A DNA stretch of 64,000 bases, from positions 251,001 through 315,000 of the forward strand of contig JAWRVZ010000041.1 of the NCBI GenBank assembly GCA_037043235.1. Reading direction: 5' to 3'. Below, one piece after another: positions 57,601-64,000 of this stretch. A program made the position numbers and the translations under genes. Origin of the DNA: Rhodeus uyekii (taxonomy: Eukaryota; Chordata; Actinopteri; Cypriniformes; Acheilognathidae). A model generated the notes under the pieces. The model had not been told where the DNA came from. It ran no database searches and saw nothing but the letters and a program-made list of their open reading frames with translations. The first letter of the stretch is position 1. Every line of letters starts with the position of its first letter.

Positions 57601-60600
57601 TCTTTATCGATATCGTTAAAAGTTTGAAGACTCTTTCCCAAGTTGGTCAATTTGAGAACAGTGTTTTCACGTTGTATTATGTGGACTGTGAAAACCGAGG
57701 TATCTCAAAATGTTTAGTCATGTAATGCATATTATAGATCTCTATAGATATCTGTACTAGCATGTTCTTGCTATGCTGTTCACTTTCACACTGTTGCTAA
57801 AGATACAATCTTCATATTACATTCCTGCAAAATTACAGAAAATATACTTATAGTTATTATCCTGAGACAAAACATGGCCATTGTGTCTTAAACCTTACAC
57901 AGAATAGCATTTGAGTGACTGAACCAGTAAGTGCTCAGATGTTTTACTAGAAGAATAGCGTGAGAACTTTGTCTGGACTTTTGGCATCATCTCAGTGAGC
58001 TTTTATTACATTTTACAGATGCGCAATTAGATGATTTTAGTGTCTTCCTATGTTTCCATGTGGATGAGAAACTTTTGTAAAATTAGAGTGCATCCAGATT
58101 AATGTGGACGTAGCCTCGTATATTTGGTGCGTACCAATTTGTGTACTTATCAATGTCGTTTTTTTTGTATAAATAGTGTGAGTAGTGTGTTGATAGTGAA
58201 GAACCTATTACCTCAATGGAAGAATGCAGTTTATTGAGGGAATGAGGGGCAGGGTGTCAGGGATGGTGAGGAAAGTACGAGGACTCACAGATGCAGAGGC
58301 GAGGGGATAAAAGAAAATCAAAAACACAACAAAAACCAACCCAAGGGGGGAAAACAAGACTAGGAACACAACTAGGACAAGACTTGAGCATGACTGGACA
58401 CTAGACTAACACAGGAAGCACAGCCATGAAATGACGAGAAACCAGCACAAGACAGCAGACACTGGGAGAATAAGTACACACGGGAGGATCGTTAATTGAT
58501 TGGGAACCAGCTGAGGAAAATCAAAGTTAAGCAGGAAAACAAGGTGGGAGGGTTACACATTGACGAGACATTAACACGCAGCCAATGCGAATCGCCGTGT
58601 GTTCACATTAAACAAGGACGCATCACAAAAACACAACATGAAAGCAAGCGGCTGATATAAACACAAACAACATGCTCACAACACTGCACAAAGACCCGAA
58701 AGAACGTGGCTCGCGCAGCGCTTGAACCGCGCCCACTCACAAACCAGAGCTCATGAAGACGAGGAACCACTCGTCTCGCGCGCTCAGGACAAGGACGAAC
58801 ACACGAGTCATGAATGCCCGTATCCTGATCCAAAACCGAAATTGAACCAGACCAAAGTATCGGGACCGGACTTCATAACTCGCACAAAAGACGTCACACC
58901 GACACGCGTGCATGCCACTCGAACACTCAAAGCCGCGCACACACACACAACTCGTGACATTACCGTAGTGTCATAGCTCTGCCACAACAACAAGAGATTA
59001 CTAGACCGAATGTGGCAGAAACCTGACAAAGGGTCTATCAGATTCTGATGTTAAATGACAAAATAAACATTGAAATTCATACAATACACGGTTGAGTACA
59101 TGGTGAATAAGTGTATAGTGTGTTATTTGGGACACAACTATTGTCTCTCTGGTCTTGTTGATCTTCCTTTCTTTGTTTTTGTTTTATGCATTTACCCCTT
59201 TTTGCTTCACTGTCTTCAGGTTTTCGATGCCACAAACACAACAAGAGAAAGGAGAGAGACAATCATCAGATTTGCAGAGCAGAATGGATTCAAGGTTATG
59301 GGATAATTCATCTAGGATGTTTATGTCATATGTTTCTCACTTCAGCTGTTTTAAAACGCTCTTTTCACATCCCTTAGGTTTTCTTTGTAGAATCTGTGTG
59401 TGAAGACCCTGATGTTATTGCAGAGAACATTGTGGTAAGTTTCAGAAATGCGGAATGTTTTCAATATCTTTATCTTGCCTTGTTTTTACTGTTTTTGTGC
59501 TGAATGTTTGGTCTTGGTTTTCAGCAAGTGAAGTTGGGCAGTCCAGACTACACACACTGTAACACAGAAGAGGCCGTAGAAGACTTTATGAAGAGGATAA
59601 AATGTTATGAAAACTCCTATCAGCCACTGGATGAGGAACTGGACAGGTAAAGGCTGTTTTGCCGCTGTTGAAATGAATCCAGTCGATGTTGAATCCATGA
59701 ATTTACTGTTTTGCTTTTTTTGTTTCTCAGGGACCTTTCGTTCATAAAGATCATTGATGTGGGAAGGCGGTACCTGGTAAACCGGGTTCAGGACCACATA
59801 CAGAGCCGAATAGTTTACTACCTCATGAACATCCACATCACACCCCGCTCCATCTACTTGTGCCGGCATGGAGAGAGTGACCTGAACGTCAGAGGTCGTA
59901 TCGGAGGAGATTCAGGCCTTTCGCCAAGGGGAAAGCAGGTAATTCGTTACATTTTATAAAGCGCTTTTCATACACTCAAAGTGCTTTACAAGGAAGGGGG
60001 GAATCTCCTCAACCTCCACCAATGTGCGGCATCCACCTGGATGATGCGACGGCAGCCATATTGAACGTTATCAAACGTTATAGCCATATAGAACACTCAC
60101 CACACACCAGCTTACTGGTGGAGAGGAGACAGAGCAATGAAACCAATCAGTATATATGGGGATGATTGTATAGCAGATATTGTATAGGTAAGCTGTATAG
60201 CAGAGAAATAGCTTGAGGATTGGCGGTCTTGAAATATCATGTGAAAGTGATGTTTATGAACCCGTTTATGTCGCCGGCCTTGGGGTTTGCCAAAAAGCGT
60301 CAAGATAACCGAAAACCAATATGGTGGCAGTATATTAATACGTGCTTGAAATTTCTTGATGTACATGCTGGTGTTTTTGGTGTCCTTTTACACAACAGCG
60401 TTGCCGCGATCAGCATGCTATAAAAATGTACATACACTGTATATGTTTACTAACAACAAAAGGCTAATGTGCACCAACTAACAGCAGAGATTTACCAGTA
60501 TACAATAAAAAACACCTTCGATTCTCGATACAAATCTTTAATTATATTCTCCAACATTGCAAACACAATGATCGCTCACAGCCCGCACGTTTTTTTGTGA

Positions 60601-62165
60601 TTTTGTAGTTAGTGCAACGCGAACTTGGTCCTTGATCCTTTACCAAAAAAAATAAATGGAGATAACCGATGTGAAGTGGAGAATTTGTCCCTCTTTTGTG
60701 CTCGAGATATAAGGGTTCGGCGACATAACCAATAAGAAAATACTTAGACAATGAGCAAATTTGGCGGTTCTACCTCAAAAACGTAGACATAATAGAGTTG
60801 GTAAGTTAACCGAGCTCGAGATAAGTGTTCTGTTGTATACTATTCAAAGGTTTAGGATCAGTGAGTTTTTATTTTATTTTAAAGAAATAAATACCTTGTT
60901 TCAGCAAGGATACATTAAATTGATCAAGTGACAGTTAGGATATTTAAAATGTTAGAAAAGTTTGACAAATGCTGTTCTTTTTAGCTTTTCATTCATCAAA
61001 GAATAAGAGAAAAATGTATAAAAATATATCACGGTTTCACAAATATATTATAAAATAATAGTTTTCAAATTGTTTCTAGAGGACCATTTCATCACAATAG
61101 AATGATTTCTATTCCTCCTCATGTGACACTGAAGACTGTTGTAATGATGCTGAAAATTCAGCTTTGATCACTGGAGTAATTACACTTAAAATATGTTAAA
61201 ATAGAAAACTGTTATTTTAAATTGTAATTATATTTCACAATATTACAGTTTTTACTCATATAAATGCAGCCTTGGTGAGCATAAGAGACTTCTTTCGAAA
61301 ATAATTTTACTGGCCCAAAACTCTTGAACTGTAGTGTAGATAAATGAATATATTAATACATTTTAGACCGGATGATAATTTTAATATTCAAATGCACTGG
61401 ATCCAGAAATCAACAGTGTGCTTTTCAACACTTCTAGCAGTTCAAATGATTGATTTAGGTTTTTAATTTTAATTTATTTAGATAAAACTGACACTATTTT
61501 CTTTTTAGACCTGCTTTAAAGCTAAATTTGATTCATTGCAATCATTATTAAATTAAAGCAGCTTTGAAACAATCTGTACTGTAGAACGCACTATATAAAT
61601 AAAGGTGACTTGACTAAACAATATAGAATTTTAATACCTGCTATTATTGGCCATAACATGCAAGTAATTATCAGTCCAACTGAAGTTGTACCATAAAAAA
61701 TTAGTTTTGGACAAGTGGCTTAAGCATTTAGATGAGTCTGAAATCTTTTTTTAACGAATGACTTTGTGTCAGTTTCTGTGCTTTTGTGTGAAAAACCTGT
61801 TTTCTCTACATATTCCCTCTCAGTTTGCCGACGCTTTGAGCCAGTTTATCCAGTCACAGAACATCTGTGATTTGAAGGTGTGGACGAGTCAGATGAAGAG
61901 GACCATACAGACGGCAGAAGCTGTGGGTGTGCCATACGAACAGTGGAAAGCTCTCAATGAGATAGATGCCGTAAGTTGCTTCTTTATGAATGTTAAACAA
62001 AATTAACTGTGTTCATTGACTCAATTGATTCAACATGTGTGTGTGTGTGTGTGTGTTTAGGGTGTATGCGAGGAGCTCATGTATGAGGAGATCCAGCAGA
62101 AGTTTCCTCTGGAGTTTGCATTACGGGACCAGGACAAATACCGTTATCGCTATCCCAAAGGAGAG
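54644..62165 (+). CDS. pfkfb4: pfkfb4: 6-phosphofructo-2-kinase/fructose-2,6-bisphosphatase 4 (5' part, continues beyond window)
   Basis: This bifunctional cytosolic enzyme makes and degrades fructose-2,6-bisphosphate, the activator of phosphofructokinase-1. Ten exons (54644-54779, 55514-55630, 55793-55889, 55977-56043, 59220-59294, 59378-59434, 59525-59646, 59731-59938, 61824-61970, 62061-62165) give 377 codons in frame; human PFKFB4 has 469, so about 90 residues lie right of the window. Seen: kinase P-loop GLPARGKT (59-66), VFDATNTTRERR with D142, phosphatase LCRHGES with acceptor H270, and E339 in NEIDA at the expected distance. The second catalytic histidine would be in the missing part. 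RELTQNPLKKIW, VCMTNCPTLIV and YRYRYPKGE fit PFKFB4 better than PFKFB1-3. All donors are GT. Confidence 0.94.
54840..55513 (+). other. pfkfb4: pfkfb4 intron 1 with nothing recognised
   Basis: AT-rich sequence with a short (AAT/AGT)n-like purine run near 55010-55050 and a T run that forms the pyrimidine tract before exon 2. No mobile element was recognised. Confidence 0.5.
56131..56262 (+). repeat. tRNA-derived SINE (pfkfb4 intron 4)
   Basis: It has a tRNA-like head (CTGTAGCTCAAATAGTAGAG and GGTTTGATTCCC), a short body, and the tail GCGCTTTGGATAAAAGCGTC leading to CAAATACATAAATGTAAAT. It is the most complete of the SINE copies in the window. The head keeps A- and B-box-like sequence but not a full tRNA fold. 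Confidence 0.75.
56311..57397. mobile_element. hAT-type element with 8-bp target duplication (pfkfb4 intron 4)
   Basis: The left end CATAGGTGTCAAACTCAAGG and the right end TTGAGTTTGACACCCCTG are inverted repeats (ideal end CAGGGGTGTCAAACTC). ACCTACAC is duplicated on both sides (56303-56310, 57398-57405). The left part is CpG-rich (GGCCCGCGGGCC palindromes); the rest is AT-rich. At 1,087 bp it is too short for, and lacks, a complete transposase, so it is non-autonomous. Confidence 0.85.
57406..58254 (+). other. pfkfb4: pfkfb4 intron 4 middle part
   Basis: No exon is expected, since exons 4 and 5 join in phase 0, and none is seen. The sequence is unique-looking and AT-rich; I recognise no element. 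Confidence 0.45.
58255..59028. mobile_element. Candidate solo LTR (pfkfb4 intron 4)
   Basis: The segment starts TGTCAGG and ends CCTGACA, a 7-bp inverted pair with the TG...CA ends of LTRs, and spans 774 bp, a usual LTR length. The flanks are CAGGG (left) and AAGGG (right), a 4-of-5 match to a 5-bp duplication. Base composition (C/A-rich, then CpG-rich) differs from the surroundings. No internal retroviral or retrotransposon genes are present. The superfamily is not assigned. Confidence 0.45.
59945..60165. repeat. Interspersed repeat (pfkfb4 intron 8)
   Basis: It begins TTATAAAGCGCTTTTCATAC and continues with CCACCTGGATGATGCGACGG and CACCACACACCAGC, a repeat I remember as frequent in fish genomes. 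The copy starts only a few bases inside the intron, next to the exon 8 donor. Its class is not certain. Confidence 0.5.
60838..61345. repeat. Foldback interspersed repeat, near full length (pfkfb4 intron 8)
   Basis: The left end is ACTATTCAAAGGTTTAGGAT and the right end CCCAAAACTCTTGAACTGTA. The interior carries all the landmarks of the family (CAGCAAGGATACATTAAATT, GACACTGAAGACTGTTGTAA, TCATATAAATGCAGCC, GAGCATAAGAGACTTCTTTC). It is the most complete copy in the window. Confidence 0.7.
61556..61615 (+). repeat. Retroelement 3' tail fragment
   Basis: The sequence GCAGCTTTGAAACAATCTGT followed by CACTATATAAATAAAGGTGA matches the tail seen in diverged form at 25110-25190. It is typical of the 3' ends of L2/CR1-like elements or SINEs that borrow them. 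Confidence 0.5.
62036..62056. repeat. (GT)n tract forming the pfkfb4 intron 9 acceptor region
   Basis: A GT repeat runs directly into TTTAG, the splice acceptor of exon 10, replacing a normal pyrimidine tract. Confidence 0.85.
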
Positions 62166-62371
62166 GTCAGTTTACATCTGGTCTCTTTTAATCAGTGCAT
62201 TTTTTTTATGTGCATTTCATTTTAAATTAAATCTCAGGGGTTTAATGGCAATTTATAATATTGTGTGTCTGAATACTCGATTCTGATTGGCTGGAAGGTG
62301 TGCAATAAAACCGTTTAATGCGCAGGTAGTTCCAAGTCAGTTTAATCCCCATATTAATATTCTATGTTAAT

Positions 62372-62373
62372 GT

Positions 62374-62418
<45 letters not shown>

Positions 62419-62421
62419 CAT
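62372..62421. repeat. (CA)n microsatellite (pfkfb4 intron 10)
   Basis: CA repeats interrupted once by an AA dinucleotide and ending in ACATACATCAC. Confidence 0.9.
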
Positions 62422-62581
62422 ACATCACTTGCACACTGAGAGCGGAGAAGAAACATTCAGTTGCACAGATACTTATAGCATCGCTTTTTTGAAGTAATTA
62501 TATTCATAGCTTCATTGTTAATGGAGAGAGAGGCTGTGGACAGATGCAGATCTCTCATTTAATAATTCATTTCTTCAAATA

Positions 62582-63537
62582 CAGTAATACCTCGAGATAT
62601 GAGCGTCTCGACATACGAGTATTCCAAGATACGAGCAAGCCTTTGGGCAGATTTTTGCTTCTAGATACGAGTAAATATTCGAGATACGAGCACGCGTACT
62701 GACGCCGATGCCAAATGCACTTTCACTTCAGTGTTCACTGACTTCTGTACGCATCGCCCGCAAGTAGCTAGTTTTTTGCTCCATTATGTTCATTATTCTT
62801 CATATTAGCGATGAGCTCTAAGAAAGTGAGTGGTAAGGATGGTAGTGAAAAGAAGTGTATGATGACCATGGAAATGAAGCATGAAATTGTCGATAAATAT
62901 GGGCGCGGTGCCGCGCGAGTCATCTAGCGGCAGGAGGAACTGTCGACTGAGGAGTTGATCGAGCTGCAGACGATACGCAGGTGTTACAAGAGCTCAGCAT
63001 TGAAAAGAAAAACCCTGATAAATCGTCTACTGGTTGTGCTTCGGCGCTTTTTGACGACGCGTGCCTTACTTATTTATAAAGAGAGACAGAAACAAATCTC
63101 CCTCGATAGGTATTCCGTTAAAAGGTCTGCGCCAAGTGAAAGTGAGGGTAGTCAGGCGAAAAAAGGGAAGAAAACAAGCAAAACAATAATAGAAAATAGA
63201 AAAGTTACAAAAAATACGTAAGCTAAGTTTAGTCATGTTAATTTTAGTTTATGTAAGTTATGTAGTCCTGCTGTCCGTGTTTTTATTTTTTTTATATAAT
63301 CAAACTTTTGTCTGCGAGCCACATGCAGCCATCAAAAGAGCCACATATGGCTCGCAACCCCTGGTCTATACCAATAAAAACATGTTTTCTTCCGTTGTTA
63401 CAGATCTGGAACAAATTGAGAAAACAAAGAAAATTTGTTTTCTTTTACATGATTATAAACATGATTCTAAATACGAGCAATTCGAGATACGAGCTCTGCC
63501 CTGGAACGGATTATGCTCGTATCTCGAGGTATTACTG
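62582..63537 (+). mobile_element. Tigger/pogo-like DNA transposon, copy B, both ends present
   Basis: It starts CAGTAATACCTCGAGATATG and ends CTCGTATCTCGAGGTATTACTG, inverted repeats of more than 20 bp flanked by TA on both sides (62580-62581, 63538-63539), as expected for Tc1/mariner/pogo insertions. Remnants of a transposase N-terminus (MSSKKVSGKDGSEK near 62812) and C-terminus (QKQISLDRYSVKRSAPSESE near 63087) remain, with the catalytic middle deleted. 'CGAGATACGAG' words recur just inside both ends. A reverse hAT-like scrap (AAAAGAGCCACATATGGCTC) lies near 63335. Confidence 0.82.
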
Positions 63538-64000
63538 TAAATCTTGTACTTTATCTCTGTCTGATACAAAGTATAAATAGATCTATGAGCCGGAACGTTT
63601 AATGCACTTCATGGAGGCGCTTCGCATCAGGCGGTTCTTCATGTTGTGGATTAAATGCATTTAATGTGGATTATCTCTTACATGCATCAAAGCAAGATGT
63701 ATTTCAGCTTTCATATTTAGTCATTCAGTGGTTGTAATGCACTTTTATGTTCCTTTTGGCGACAGAGCTTTTCCTCACACTTCAGCACATTGAACACTCA
63801 TCAAATAAATGTTGCTGGTTGCTAGGCTCTCTGTGACTCATGGCTGATTATTCACAAATGGAGTAAACCAGTTCGTTTTTTAGGCTTTATTTAAGTTGTT
63901 CCTAAAGTACCCAGTTGATGTTATTTCATGTGTTTGTGAGCTTTTATTACTCTGGCTGAACACATCACACACAATTACCCTGAGCCTGCACACACACGCT
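63538..64000 (+). other. pfkfb4: pfkfb4 intron 10 to window edge
   Basis: No next exon (expected to begin with codons for SYEDLVQRLEPV) was found before the edge. The sequence shows nothing recognisable except a few CA repeats at the very end. Confidence 0.5.

Noticed and set aside
62955..63221. 88-codon frame with QKQISLDRY
   Set aside because: It is the decayed C-terminal piece of a Tigger transposase inside a non-autonomous element, not a host gene.
1..64000. CRISPR arrays, bacterial operons, phage or toxin genes
   Set aside because: None seen; the split genes and repeat content are those of a vertebrate nuclear genome.

Overview
The window is vertebrate nuclear DNA, most likely from a ray-finned fish and probably a cyprinid. 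Genes are split into many short exons with GT-AG introns. The introns are rich in repeats I recognise as typical of carp-like fish: tRNA-derived SINEs, a foldback repeat with 'CAAAAGTTTGGGGTCAGTAAGA'-like ends, hAT, Tigger and Harbinger elements, and long CA, TA and TCTA/TCCA microsatellites. Family names come from memory of sequence signatures; no search was run.

Three protein genes lie head to tail on the + strand. (1) dnah1, about 2.3-33.1 kb, is an inner-arm axonemal dynein heavy chain. I could thread 77 exons whose phases all agree, giving about 4,191 codons from the tail through six AAA modules and the microtubule-binding stalk to the C-terminal end. (2) mapkapk3, 34.26-47.29 kb, has 10 exons and 410 codons and encodes a p38-activated Ser/Thr kinase. 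(3) pfkfb4 has its main start at 54.64 kb and runs off the right edge. Ten exons (377 codons) of this 6-phosphofructo-2-kinase/fructose-2,6-bisphosphatase are present. The functions are unrelated: ciliary motility, stress signalling and control of glycolysis. All three human orthologues lie on 3p21, so the block looks like an old linkage.

Region by region: 1-2.3 kb holds two extra tandem copies of the first recognisable dnah1 coding exon, separated by a Tigger-like element that carries a nested Harbinger-type MITE. 2.3-33.1 kb is dnah1, with small introns carrying SINEs, MITEs and foldback repeats. 33.1-34.26 kb is a short spacer and mapkapk3 promoter. 34.6-41.9 kb is a 7.3-kb first intron of mapkapk3 with a hAT MITE, a large AT palindrome and an LTR/primer-binding-site remnant. 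43.15-44.05 kb is a CA/ACTC/AATC satellite in intron 3. 47.3-54.6 kb is intergenic or pfkfb4 5' sequence, with a 0.9-kb TCTA/TCCA higher-order satellite and a GC-rich candidate alternative promoter and first exon at 51.3-51.5 kb. 54.6-64 kb is pfkfb4, with a hAT element, a candidate solo LTR, a SINE and a second Tigger copy.

The points most worth a second look are the triplicated dnah1 exon with three intact reading frames and donors, three GC-AG introns in dnah1, a candidate short alternative first exon of pfkfb4 in matching splice phase, and a 10-codon upstream ORF whose stop overlaps the pfkfb4 start (TAATG). I saw no bacterial-type systems, CRISPR arrays or functional tRNA/rRNA genes.
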